A DNA stretch of 64,000 nucleotides, from assembly GCA_933228895.1 (NCBI GenBank), contig OW121854.1, positions 133,095,926 to 133,159,925 on the forward strand, in the 5' to 3' direction. Numbering within the stretch: position 1 is the stretch's first letter; each line of letters starts with the position of its first letter. The notes beneath the pieces were generated by a model. It searched no databases. It saw only the letters and a list, made by a program, of their open reading frames with translations, and was not told where the DNA came from. The stretch comes from Platycnemis pennipes. Lineage: Eukaryota; Arthropoda; Insecta; Odonata; Platycnemididae. Both the position numbers and the translations under genes were made by a program. This document shows, in pieces, positions 44,245 through 55,186 of the stretch.

Positions 44245-44430
44245 ATTAAATTTTTTAATATAATCAAATTGTAGCTTTTTACTTCAGTAGTTAACAAATA
44301 AATTAGCGGAATAGCATTTAATGTAAAAGTTGCAATTCTAGTATTAGAGATACTCAAAATTCGAGATACTCGAATATTCGAATTATGATTAACATTTGAA
44401 TAGTAGAAATCTGCTATTCCTCCCACATCT
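44245..44430. repeat. Divergent direct repeat of 38878-39061 (hAT-like end)
   Basis: Shares TTAATTTAATCAA-type, GACAAATAAAT and CAATTCTAGTATT segments in the same order with 38878-39061. Flanks the Harbinger-like element on the other side at 5.4-kb spacing. Confidence 0.7.
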
Positions 44431-44877
44431 AGTCCCTAACATATGTGTCTTTGTCATGTGAAATATAATTTTCATTAGATAGTAAATGTCGAGTCTCTAT
44501 CGGGTAACAACCCATTTCTTAGTATTGTATTATTTATGTAGGTGCAATCAGTAGTTTTCATCTTTTTTTGACTAACTGTGGTGCCATGGTAAGTTGATGC
44601 AATGAAAAGAGGGTGTTGAGATTTATGAATTGAAGTAATTGGACATTCTGTCGTCTTTGGCTTTCTTAGAGGGAGCCACATGCACACACACACCTTTTTT
44701 TTTCCCAGTTATTACTGGAAATTTTACTGTTATTAATTACACATTAATCTACTCTTTCACATTATAATACTTGTAAAACAATAATAATTAGTAGTGTTGC
44801 TATTCTGTGTTGAATACTGTACTCTAGTTTTGGCATGTTGTGCATTTTCATTCATGTTTTCATGGCACTTTTTTCAG

Positions 44878-44997
44878 ATAAAGCAAGTGGGCTTCCAGAA
44901 TGACATGACCTTGAATGAATTTGGTATTTCTGTTGGAACACAATTTGAGAAAGTGAAGGCTAGAATCTTAGCACCTCCAAATATAACATACAAAATG
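44878..44997 (+). CDS. AGO2: Argonaute-2 exon B (PAZ end to linker 2)
   Basis: 120 bp, phase 0 at both ends, between a TTTTTTCAG acceptor and a GTAGGT donor. Encodes 40 residues including TLNEFGISVGTQFEKVKARI and LAPPNITYKM. This aligns with the Argonaute segment '...FGI-I---F--V--RVL-PP-+-Y' that directly follows the residues of exon A. Matches insect AGO2 better than AGO1 ('FGLTISNNMMEVRGRVLPPPKLQYG'). Confidence 0.92.
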
Positions 44998-47029
44998 GTA
45001 GGTATTCAATATAATGAGGGCATGCTAATGTTTTTGGCTTATTTTACTTTGTTTTAACTCTTTTACTGCCAGTGGGATGATACGTCAGCCCTCTGTGGTT
45101 GAGCAACAACTGCCAAAGGCTGATATATTGGCTGGTTACATTGCAATGTTACATATTTGTAAAATATTATATTTCCTTCAAATCTGGGTTCAAATCCCTG
45201 GACTTAATCATGGCGATGAATATCAACACCTTTATTTCCATAATTCTCTGACAGGTTACGGGCTTTTGGTTATTTCGCTCAGGTTATGAGTACTCTGTTA
45301 TAAAATATAACCTATAACCGGTTTTTAACCACTAGGTTACTGCCTTTGTTGCCTTACGAGCAAGTAGTTGAGCTCTCCAACAGAATGCAGGCTTTCGTTT
45401 TTTGTTCAGATTATGAGTACTCGGTTATAAAATTACTAATAGCTTTTTCGTCCTTGTACTTAGCTGCCTTGGGTAGTACCAGTGTCTATCCACAGAGTGC
45501 TGACATCCATTATTTTTGATGAAAAATATGAAGGTTATTTTTTGGTTATGCAAAAAAATAACCGAGTACTCAGGTTAACCTGGTGGGGAAAAAAAACCGG
45601 TTATTTTCAGGTTAACCTAGGGTAAATAACCGGTTATGGATATAACCAGTTCATTTTTGCCCCTCCCTAGTTCTTAGTTAGTAATTGAAAAAAATCTATG
45701 TGTGGGCACGGTTAAGTTCGCTGCGAAAGGGCAGAATATGAAATTTTACCGTTCATAATGTTGCTTGGATTTATTAATTATCCCTTCTAACAGACGAAAT
45801 TTGATATAAAAATAATGAATCTTCATCATCAAAAGGGATGAACTGACAGCTTTCTAATAAGTGCGAAAAAGTGTTACAATGTTATGACATTTCTACGCAT
45901 TGGTGCAATGCGTAGCAATTTCGTGGATAGATTTCCATGGGCTCTCATGATTTTTCATAACACTCTTGCCTGCCACATGTTTAAATGAAGTGCTGAGTGA
46001 CGATGAAGAAGATGAAAGTGATGAGGTCATGGTGCCAAAAAAGAAGACATCCTCCAGCCATTAAATACCTTGCATCATTTCCCATTACTTCACGAATGTG
46101 ATGATGATTTTACAGATAATTGAAGAAAAATTTAAAAAGTAATATACTCAAAATGGAATGGTAAAAAGTGCAAAAAAAGAATCACAAAATATTTTTTTTT
46201 AAACTTAATTCTGTAAATAAAATTTTACTTTCAGAGGGGCTTTTCTTCATTTTCATTTTGCCCAGGCAGTTTGTTTGCTATGTGATGCTATTTAACTTTC
46301 TTTGAGTGGTTATCTTGGATAACTTTTTTAAACCACCTTATTTTCAAATTTTATCTCTTTTCAATTCATACTCTTCCTCATGCATGATTTTCTAATCATT
46401 TACACTTGATTGCCACATGTTTAAATTCTTTCGTAAAGCAGAGCAAATTATGTCCTCTCTTTTCTTTTTTAAGTGTATATGCACGAAAGGAGGTAAAACA
46501 GTGTTTTATATACACTTGCATGTATGGCTAAATGTCATAGAAGGGAATTTAGTTTTTTTTTATCTATCGCATTCTTACCCGCAACTAATGCATACAGCGG
46601 GAAAACGGAAAAGTCGTGGTGTAAATACAGGGCTCTACATACGTTGGAGAAAAAGGAAATTGAATGGGACCTGATAAAAACGTGAATTGCGGGAAAACGT
46701 AAATTCCGATTACGTAAATACGAGGTTTGACTGTATTGCTGAGTGCAATGACCCCATGATGATCATTACTCATTGATTATGCACTCTGCACAATGACGCC
46801 CATGTTGAAGTCATGACTGTTTCTGATGAGCATCAGGCCTTCACAGGTCCAAAAATGACTCTGGCTGAGGCACATTAGGGCAAGTAATTGAATTTGAAAA
46901 TTGTCCAGATTTAGGTGGTGCGCTCCGTGGATTTGTGTGTCAGCCTCGAGGGTGCAAAGTGAATCAGGCTGTCCATGTATAGCAGGTTGTATGCCGTGCA
47001 TTGATTGAATGTCCACCTTCTTGTTGTAG
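44998..47029 (+). other. AGO2: AGO2 intron between exons B and C (2.0 kb)
   Basis: Contains a hAT-like terminal fragment (about 45270-45672: repeated CCGGTTAT and GTTAACCT motifs ending in CCCCTCCCTA) and a Tigger/pogo-like end near 46600-46735 (CGAGGTTTGACTGTA). At 45186-45199 lies a pol III B-box-like GGTTCAAATCCCT, perhaps from a SINE; no A box was found at the right distance. Confidence 0.6.
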
Positions 47030-47148
47030 GATTCAGTGGTCACTCCCAGGCAGGGAGTTTGGAACGCCATGCAATTTCTTCAGGGAGAAAATTTGACCAA
47101 TTGGGCAATCCTGAACCTAGACTCCTATGTGCGGGAAGCAGACATTGA
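47030..47148 (+). CDS. AGO2: Argonaute-2 exon C (linker 2 to MID)
   Basis: 119 bp between a TTGTTGTAG acceptor and a GTATGA donor. Starts phase 0 and ends after two bases of a codon. Encodes DSVVTPRQGVWNAMQFLQGE and NLTNWAILNLDSY, the strongly conserved Argonaute 'G-W---- F--G--L--WAI' block at the entry to the MID domain. The 'NLDSYV' variant is AGO2-like. Phase joins cleanly to exon D across a short intron. Confidence 0.94.
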
Positions 47149-47288
47149 GTATGAATATTTTAGTATTTGGAATTGTTAAAAAAAAATCTGCTATTTTGCA
47201 TATTTATTATTGATGTGCCTCCAACTAATGTCATATGAGTGTGAGTTCAACTCCTTTATCAAATTTTTTTCTCCTCAAAAAAAACAAG
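47149..47288 (+). other. AGO2: Short AGO2 intron (140 bp)
   Basis: The only compact intron of the gene in the window. T-rich before the acceptor; free of repeats. Confidence 0.85.
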
Positions 47289-47467
47289 GGAGTTTACGAA
47301 GCAGATGTCAGGTGCAACGAGGAAACTTGGAATGGGATACTCGCCTCCATTCAAGAAATCTGTGGACACCAGAAGGGACCGGAAAGCAGAATCATGGCTT
47401 AGCTTTGCTCAGCAGCAGAAATTCCAAATTGTAGTTGTTATCGTGTCTCAAGTTGGTGGACAATATG
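47289..47467 (+). CDS. AGO2: Argonaute-2 exon D (MID domain, first half)
   Basis: 179 bp. Acceptor is ACAAG (less usual) after a T/C-rich stretch, donor GTATGT. Completes the Glu codon begun in exon C and reads EFTKQMSGATRKLGMGYSPP, then SFAQQQKFQIVVVIVSQVGG and QY. It contributes the Rossmann-like beta strand IVVVIV of the MID domain and ends with the Tyr of the 5'-phosphate pocket (equivalent to human AGO2 Tyr529) plus one base of the next codon. Confidence 0.93.
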
Positions 47468-47784
47468 GTATGTTCCTGAATTTTTAGAACCATATATAAG
47501 AAGCTAATGTGGTCAGAAAATTTTGAAATACTGGGCATGAGGGCAAAAATTTATTCACTGATTTAATTCTCATCTCATTCAAACTTCTTTTAATTATAAA
47601 GTCTGTGTTTTTTTTTATTCTCCACCAAGAAAGAAACTATAAGAAACTGAGAAACTTTCCAGGTTAACTTGGTGGATTTTTCTGCAATGAAGAAGAGAAA
47701 ATCAAACTCTGCGATTCCGCATAAATTTTTTAATAATGATTGACCATGGTTTCACTGCGGCACAGTATCTTAAGGTGGATATAC

Positions 47785-48034
47785 AATTAACAAGATCAGT
47801 AAAAAGGTCATTGGTACTATTTCCACACTTCAAATCCCTTCCAAACCTGTGACCATGGTTTTCGCACATTATGCCATCATTAGGGTACAATACTCCCATA
47901 GTATATACTCAATAGTATTGTACCCAATAATACTCCTTAGTATTGTACCCTGACAATGGCATAATGTGCCGAAACCATGGTCAGAGGTGTGGAAGGGATT
48001 AAAGTGTGGAAATTGTACCAATGATCTTGTTATT
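47785..48034. repeat. Long foldback hairpin in the AGO2 intron before exon E
   Basis: Arms of about 110 bp. AACAAGATCA at the left pairs with TGATCTTGTT at the right, and GTGACCATGGTTTTCGCACA pairs with TGTGCCGAAACCATGGTCA. The loop at about 47905-47925 holds GTATATACTC-like repeats. Sequence not related to the other two foldbacks. AGO2 sense transcripts would contain this hairpin. Confidence 0.85.
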
Positions 48035-48118
48035 TAACATGGATATTAGTTGTTTCCACAAAGTCAATGCTGATACACTCTCATATATTACAAGATCGGC
48101 CTTATATGTGATGCAAGT

Positions 48119-48131
48119 GGGGGGGGGGGGG
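48119..48131 (+). repeat. Poly-G run (13 G)
   Basis: Thirteen consecutive G on the transcribed-sense strand of the AGO2 intron. More G-rich sequence (GAGAGGGGGAGGGGA) follows, so a G-quadruplex is possible. Confidence 0.9.
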
Positions 48132-49036
48132 TAGCGAGAGGGGGAGGGGATTTAAAATTGTATTTTAAAAATCCTTTAATAATTAAAATTGTATGGAAAA
48201 CATAGAAGTGTGACAAAGTCTTGATTTTGAGTTCCTGGTAATGGCATCTTCATGATTCAAATGCCCAAAGTTTAAATGGCCATGATAGCCCTTACTTGAA
48301 TATACCAAAACGTGCTCCATTTACCCCCAAAATGTAATACCATATGAAAGGAGTGAATGAAAGTTTGCAAAATACACATTTTTAAAAACATTCACATGTG
48401 TTCTATCTCAGAAATCTTAACTGATAAATTACTTTGCTTAATTTAGCAGATGTAAAATTAATGTATTCATTCCTTTTTAATGACTGCTCCAATTTAATCT
48501 CCAAGTAGGAAACTCTGTGGTTCTTCATTTGCATGGTCATCTATTCATCTTACATTTTTTCATTCATCTTACATTTTCACTGTACCAAGGATGACTTGCA
48601 GCAAAGGGAAGGAGGGGCAGGGAGCGGTGTCCTTGGGGATACAAGATGCACGTTGCCAAACAAAGTTCATGCTCACCACTCACCATCGAGCTAGGGCAGT
48701 GATTTTGAATCAAAGTTTCTGTGGCATGAGTTGACCTTGACAGTGATGTGGTTATTTCCAAATAAATGCTAAAATGAGGGGCATTGTGTAACTAATGATG
48801 ACATATCATGCATCTGACTAGTATAAAATGGCATTTGTATCCTAAGTGAACATTTGAAATTGCTAATTCGTACCCATGCATGGTACCCACCTTTTTTGAC
48901 AAATTTTCCTTGAAAAATGTGTATTTTGCTGGAAAATCATGATAATCCATAAAAATGTTTTCTCTCCTACAGTGTAAAATTATGCCCAAGGAGCATTTTT
49001 TAAATTGTTATCCATTTCTATTTATTACATGTGCAG

Positions 49037-49190
49037 CGAAAGTTAAACAAATGGCCGAACTGCAAATGGGTCTTTTGACTCAATGTGTGAAAGGAAACAC
49101 GATAAAAAGGCTGAAACCAGCCACCACCAGCAACATATTACTGAAAATCAATTCCAAACTAAATGGAGTCAATCATAAACTTTGTAGGAG
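49037..49190 (+). CDS. AGO2: Argonaute-2 exon E (MID domain, second half)
   Basis: Acceptor TGTGCAG at 49030-49036 completes the Ala codon. Reads AKVKQMAELQMGLLTQCVKG, then TSNILLKINSKLNGVNHKL. It carries the Lys (AKVK), Gln (TQC) and Lys residues (LLKINSK) that bind the guide 5' phosphate in Argonautes. The donor is uncertain: GTAGGA at 49184 or GTTTGT at 49191; the family continues with a short variable stretch before 'GADVTHP', which is not in this window. All visible coding sequence is intact, so the gene looks functional. Confidence 0.92.
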
Positions 49191-49839
49191 GTTTGTATTG
49201 CTTTTACTTTTTATTAATATCCAGGAGTTATGGATATGAAACTTGAGTATGCATTTGACTGTTGAGTGTTTGAAGCATCATTCCTATCATATAGCAAAGG
49301 ATGGGACAGTAATAATAATACATTTTATTCATATTGAAAATGATACAAATCATATTAGATGTCGTCACATATCAAATTTACATCACACTCATAAAATTCC
49401 TCAATAGAATATAGAGGACACTGCATCAAATAAGTGCTTCTCCTATTTTGGGAAGTGTCTTCAGCTCTCAGCTGGGCAGGCAACGTGTTATACAATCTCA
49501 CTTTAATGTTGTGGAAGGACTTATAATTCCTTGCCAATCTGCAGAATGCAACATTCAAGTCATCTCCACCTCTGGTGAAGTAGTTATGCACATTTGATCG
49601 ACATGTGTACATTGGTAAATTTTCTTTTAAAGAGAGAAGGGCCCTAAACACATATACACTGTCATAATACCACATTGTATAAAAAGGGGTTTGCAATGGT
49701 CAAGGGGATGGGCATTTGCTAAGATTATAACCGCTCTTTTTTGAAGCAATAAAATTTGTTTAGTGGATGAGGCATGCCCCCATAGTTCCACTCCATAGAT
49801 GATGTGACTATGGAATGTTGCATAATAAAATGACCTAAT

Positions 49840-50817
49840 TCACTGATTAGGAATTAAAGACCTTAGTTTTCTTAACAAAAATATTATTTTGCTCAATTTC
49901 TTACATAGTGCGCTACAGTGACTGTCCCATTTTAATTTCGAATCTATTTCAATTCCTAATAATTTAACTGTTTCGGTATTAGTTGTATTGAAGGTGCATG
50001 TTATCATTTGGGTTTTATTAATATTTAAAACCAAACCATTATTGTTAAACCAATCAAGGGCCTGCTTTTTAATATCCTCATATTGAGCCTTTGCATCATG
50101 TATGTTATTGCATTTTTGAATAAGGGTTGTATCATCTGCATATAAAACTGACTCAGTTTTTATATTAAAAGAAAGGTCTTTAATCAATATAATAAATAAT
50201 ATAGGACCCAGGACTGAGCCCTGTGGTACTCCATTTTTTATTGTACGTGCCTCAGATCTTGTGCCGTTCACTTCCACTAATTGTTGTGTATCTGTTAAAT
50301 ACGACCTAAATAGTTTTCACTCCTTTCCTTTAACCCCATAATATTCTAGCTTCCTCAGCAGGACGAGGTGCTCCACACAGTCAAAAGCTTTACTGAGGTC
50401 ACATAGAGTCATTGTAACTGATTGTCTATCCTCAAAGGCATTAGTAATATAGTTAACAACAGATTCAACAGCCATTATCGTGGATTTTCCTGTACGAAAA
50501 CCAAATTGGGCACTTGAGAAGAGGTTATTAGATTCAAAGAACTCACAAATTTGGTTCTTAATTACAGTTTCTAGTATCTTCCCAAATATCGGTATGACTG
50601 AAATTGGTCGATAATTGATGAGGTTATTTTTGTCTCCCTTTTTGTATATTGGGACAGTCCTGGAGTATTTTAAGGCCTGTGGGAACTCGCCCATTAATAG
50701 ACAAGAGTTAACAATTGCTGTCAAAGGCTCTGCAATAAATTCAACAACTTCCTTTATTAGGGAATTCGAGAGGTCATAGATATCTCTACAATTGGATTTT
50801 TTCATATTCTTAACCAT
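49840..50817 (-). pseudogene. LINE-3 reverse transcriptase
   Basis: Frame 50817-50317 has YSRTVPIYKKGDKNNLINYR, FGFRTGKSTIMAVESVVNYI and LCDLSKAFDCVEH. After a shift, 50277-49840 has KNGVPQGSVLGPILFIILIK and the catalytic box YADDTTLIQ, then KTQMITCTFN and LLGIEIDSKLKWDSH. The C-terminal continuation is 49696-49355. RT motifs place it in the CR1/L2 group, distinct in sequence from LINE-1. Confidence 0.9.
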
Positions 50818-50822
50818 TTTAA

Positions 50823-53452
50823 CCCGTTAACGCAGAGCGGTACCGTTTGGTACCATTCGGTAGTGTATTCCTTAAGTTAATTTTATTCATATTTGTTTAA
50901 ATTCCTACCAATTTTTGTTAACTTCACATCAATTTACATATGTTTTAGCATATGATTCCGAAGATTTCGCTTTTACTGACCCTTAATTAACGCACATACA
51001 GATGTTTGAAATAGGAGAATTTTCAATGATCGCCTATAAACGATTTTTTTCGTGCACTCATTCCGATTTTATTTTATTTTTCTATTTCTCTCCTTATCTA
51101 TGCGAGTTTTTCAAGTAATATTAAATCTTAGTACATGTAACTATGAGCTAGAGTAGATTGTTTGGATTTAGATGTATTCATAGAGAAGTTACAATGCCTA
51201 ATATATCTGTGGTACCATATGGTACCGCTAGGCGCTTCCCATGCTATTTTCATGCGGGGAGCGAATTCCTTCCGCGTTTGTATTTCCACCCGATTCTTTT
51301 GCGATATTATGTTTTTAACACTTTTTATCAATTTTCTTATTTATTTTATTATTATAATAATTATTTTAGATGTTCATTTTTATTGATACATGATTATAGC
51401 GTGAGTTTATTGTATGTACACCTCGAAAATGTTCGTAGATCGCAATAGTGGTCCGCATGTGGTGAACCTGGTCTGAGCCGTAAATCACGCAAGAGACCTC
51501 AAATACGCGAGAAATTGATCATTTGGGTTGATAAAGAAATTACTGTACGTGACACGATTTTCCATAATCTTCATTACTCCTCATTTCGTGAAATGTCCCC
51601 TAACACAGTTTTTGAACTGTTTCTTCGCGAAGAAGTAATTTCTCACCTAATGCTGCAATCGAATAAGTATGCCCTATTCTGCAAATGTACTAATCCAAAT
51701 ATAACACCTGAAGAAGTGAAAGTGTTTTTTGCTGTTCTTTTCCTTCGTGGGTAAAATACTGTTTCTAGTGGAACCGTATTTTATTGGAAGGAGCACACGA
51801 CATGAGAAATGAGATTGCGTGTAATTCAATGAGGTGAGACAGATCCTTACTGATAAATAGATTTATTTATTGTTGTGATAATACTGCTGTAAAACCTAGG
51901 ATGAAATGTGGAAAATGCGCACTCTTATGGACATACCGAAGGATAAATTTGGCTAGAATTTCAAAGAGGATCAGTGCTTGAGTTTCGTTGAGTCAATGGT
52001 ATTATATTTTTGGAGACACGAATGTAAGCAATTCATCCCGGGTAAGCCAATAAGATTTGGCTATAAAGTTTGGTGTCTCAATAGCCCAGATGGCTACCTG
52101 CCAAATTTCGACGTATTCCAAGGGAATAACCCGAGGAAAGTGTAAATTTACGAAAAATAATTCGGATAGGCAGAAGCATCTCTGATAGGAATGTTAGATG
52201 AACTACAAAAGAAAGTATGCCCTTACCTTACCGGTTCTATTTTGATAATTATTATCCAAGTAACAGCTTAGTGAAATATCTCCGATAAAGGAAATACGGT
52301 GCAACTGGCACAGTGAGAGAAAGTAGAATACCTATAGACTGTCCTCTGAAGTCCAATAAGGAATTGGCTAAGATGAAACGAGAATCTTTTGAAGCTAGAA
52401 GATGCGTGAAAGGCAACATAACTGTAGTGAAGTAGGTGGAAAATGAAGTTGTATCAGCTATATCATCATCTCACGATATATATCCATTATCTGGTGTGGG
52501 CAGATTCTCTAAAAGGGAGAAAAAGAGAATCCTTGTGCCACGACCCGATATTCTCGGGAAATATAATGCATTTAGAGGGGTCGCCGATCGGATGGATTGG
52601 AATATCCCTTTTTTTTGTAGGTGTTAGGGAAAAGAAATGGTGGTGGATAATTTTTACGCGGAGACTAGATGCAATGATGCACAATGCATGGTTGTTGATG
52701 AGGAAGTCAGGAAGAGGTATAATCCTACTAGAGTTCCGTCGGGCAGTTGTGCAGACATACCTGGAAAGATTCAAGTATCCCGCAAAATCTGTGGGACGTG
52801 CATCTGCATCTTGAAGACGTGAAACCGGAATGATGTTAGTAAACTCATCATCAGATAGCATATTATTTTCAATACATTGCATTTGATTGCTATCGGTCGA
52901 TTTTCTTTTCTGTGTCTACGATGTAGTAAGGTACGATCGGTACAACTACCTCGTGAAATCCACTCCCCCGCGACGAAGGTGTGCCCATGAAAATTACACC
53001 AGCAGGACACGAACAGAATGTTTGAAATGTGACTTAGTGTTATGTATTGTTTTGCGCCATTCCATTTCTGGCAGCGATTTATGAATTCCTTGAAATGAAC
53101 TTTTATTTACCTTAGGAAAATTGATATTTTAAATTATTTACGATCATAATATATTGTTTGCATATTTCTTGGTATTTCGAGGACATAATATGTTAAAAAT
53201 TAATATTCAGATGATAAAATATAAAATACTAAGCATTTTCGACAGCTACAGTTTAATTTCAGGAGATTCTCCAAATCGGTTACATTTTATACCCTCAAGC
53301 GCCTAGCGGTACCGTTTGGTACCAGGCTGTATCTCCATAACTACCAATGTTTTAAGAATAAAATTTACACATTTTTCTCAGAAAATGATGTTAATTGAAA
53401 TATTAGTTTTTCACTGAATTCAGAGAAAATTTTTTTTCTAGGCGTTACCGGG
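50823..53452 (+). mobile_element. piggyBac transposon, decayed, with TTAA duplication
   Basis: Ends CCCGTTAACGC and GGCGTTACCGGG (inverted) flanked by TTAA at 50819-50822 and 53453-53456. It interrupts LINE-3 linker coding. Subterminal modules GCGCCTAGCGGTACC plus N4 plus GGTACC occur near 50836-50856, 51212-51232 (inverted) and 53300-53321. 2,630 bp. Carries the transposase remnant described next. Confidence 0.92.
51480..53090 (+). pseudogene. piggyBac transposase, frameshifted
   Basis: Plus-strand blocks: MSPNTVFELFLREEVISHLM and NITPEEVKVFFAVLFLRG (51515-51754), the N-terminal part of the DDE_Tnp_1_7 domain. Further decayed core blocks lie at about 51900-52440, then KGRKRESLCHDPIF-like and WWWIIF segments near 52500-52660. 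The C-terminal Cys-rich finger reads RRRCAHENYTSRTRTECLKC at 52970-53030. Many frameshifts; not functional. Confidence 0.85.
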
Positions 53453-53657
53453 TTAATAATGTCAGGTTGTGTAATCAATTTTCATTTTAAATTCAAATTA
53501 TAAGGGGGAAGGTTGTTAAGTAACAACTCTATCATTTCCGGATTAATGGCTACTGTAGACAGAATGCTTTCTACAGATGCCACAAAATAATTATTTACTT
53601 CATCTGACATAAAGGGAAAAGTAAAATTATTATGAGCATGATTAACTTCATGATTAA

Positions 53658-55036
53658 TAGAGGCAAGAATTTATGGTAAATAAACCTCTCAAATTTCGTC
53701 ATTAAAAATGACCCATTTCGGGATAAAAAATGGGAAATGGCCCTAAATTTCGGTGTATAAAAAATATTGATTCATCCGAGATTTCTCAAACGCCATTTGG
53801 TGATACATTGCATTACCATATTGATGACTGTTCTGGAGAAAAGTTATTTTCATTTTAATGTATTTGAGTGAGTTTAATTTAGTTTCGGTTTAATTTAGTA
53901 ATTCAGAAGTTGCAGTACTTGCACATTAATATTTTCTTCTGTTTATCAAAAACATAGAAACCTTCTCTACGAAACTGATTTTCGCGGTCAAACACAGTTA
54001 CTATTTCGGCATTTTCCTTAGGGCAATTTACGCATCATAGAAATACTTCTGCTATCGATCTCTGATTAGCTATTAAATTAAGTCTCACGTAAATAACAAA
54101 TAATATTGCATGTGGACAAACTGCAATAATCTCTAGAAAGCAAAAGTCTCAAGCCAAGTTCACATGGGAGCGGAATAGACGGAACAGGCCGAAAGCAGAA
54201 AAGCATCTAGCCAATCACAATCCGTTCCGTCTATTCCACTCCCATGTGAACCCGGCTTCCACGGGGACTACGATGAAATGTACTGACTACAATGTAATAA
54301 CTAATGTATCATTCGTGCCGGCTTCATGGATAATGTTCGAAATCGCGCTACGAAAACGAGAAAAACAAAACAAACGAATATCGCTTGGCGACTATATGAA
54401 ATTTAGGTGCTCGGACGAATAAAGATGAGATTACAAGAGGGATTAGGATTAAAATAACTCCTTTGATGGTTTGATTCACAATTTAAGGTCAAAGAACCCT
54501 AAGATATATAAAATCATTGGATGCGTAGGTACATGTAAAACGCGTCTGATGATTAATATTGTACGGGAATTTGAATGAATTCAAATGGGAGGTTTCCATC
54601 AGCGGCTAAAATGATCGATTTTAATAGTCGGAAGCAGTAATATTTCGTGGAGAAATGAGAAAACAAGTGTGGGAGCAAGAACGAAAATTATCACCGAATA
54701 TTCCATTCGGTGGAGCTAGTTTCGCGGTCTCGGGGGGTTGACTCTTACTTAGTACAAAGTGCGGAGGTTTGTCGAAAATAATGTAGTTCGATACAAAGAT
54801 GTTTCCCTCTGTTACATGCTTGAATTTTGGCCGGCGATGAGGATTTTACGATGAAAAGATGTTCCATAGGTAGAGGTTTTACTATATATTCAACGTTTTC
54901 GCAAAATTACCCGTAAAAATTCTAAAAAAATCGCATTATTTTCGCTCAGGAGAATGTATTTCGCGTTTTCCCAAATAATCTTCATATTTCGCATCATTTC
55001 GTGAAAAAATCGTTTTGCGAAAAATTCGTGGCTCTA
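53658..55036. mobile_element. hAT-type non-autonomous element with 8-bp duplication
   Basis: Ends TAGAGGCAAGAATTT and AAATTCGTGGCTCTA (inverted), with ATGATTAA directly flanking both sides (53650-53657 and 55037-55044), the 8-bp target size of hAT elements. 1,379 bp, no transposase frame. Carries a MITE-like hairpin at 54151-54258. Inserted in LINE-3. Confidence 0.9.
54151..54258. repeat. Small hairpin MITE inside the hAT element
   Basis: AAGCCAAGTTCACATGGGAG is mirrored by CTCCCATGTGAACCCGGCTT, and GGAATAGACGGAAC pairs with GTTCCGTCTATTCC. Total about 108 bp with a ~30-base loop. Confidence 0.85.
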
Positions 55037-55186
55037 ATGATTAATTACCTTCCAAGCTGCCTTATTTTTGTTGTCTGAACTACATATGAAATCATTATAA
55101 GCCTTCCTTTTAGCATGCCTAATTGCCTTAAAATAATTCTTCCTCTGCCTTAAATAAATTTCTTTATCAGCTACACAATCACTGTA

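Larger units (their letters stand above)
5153..44877 (+). other. AGO2: Giant intron of AGO2 (39,725 bp) filled with transposable elements
   Basis: The interval runs from a GTAAGT donor at 5153 to a polypyrimidine tract plus CAG acceptor at 44875-44877. The flanking exons are both phase 0 and encode adjacent segments of the Argonaute family, so no exon appears to be missing between them. I see no host coding sequence inside. It holds at least one env-bearing Gypsy provirus, one Copia, three LINE families and more than ten DNA elements, many nested. Contiguity depends on correct assembly of a repeat-rich region. Confidence 0.8.

Noticed and set aside
45186..45199. Possible tRNA gene or SINE promoter (GGTTCAAATCCCT)
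   Set aside because: Only a B-box-like motif is seen; no cloverleaf or correctly spaced A box, so no tRNA is called and a SINE is only mentioned as possible.
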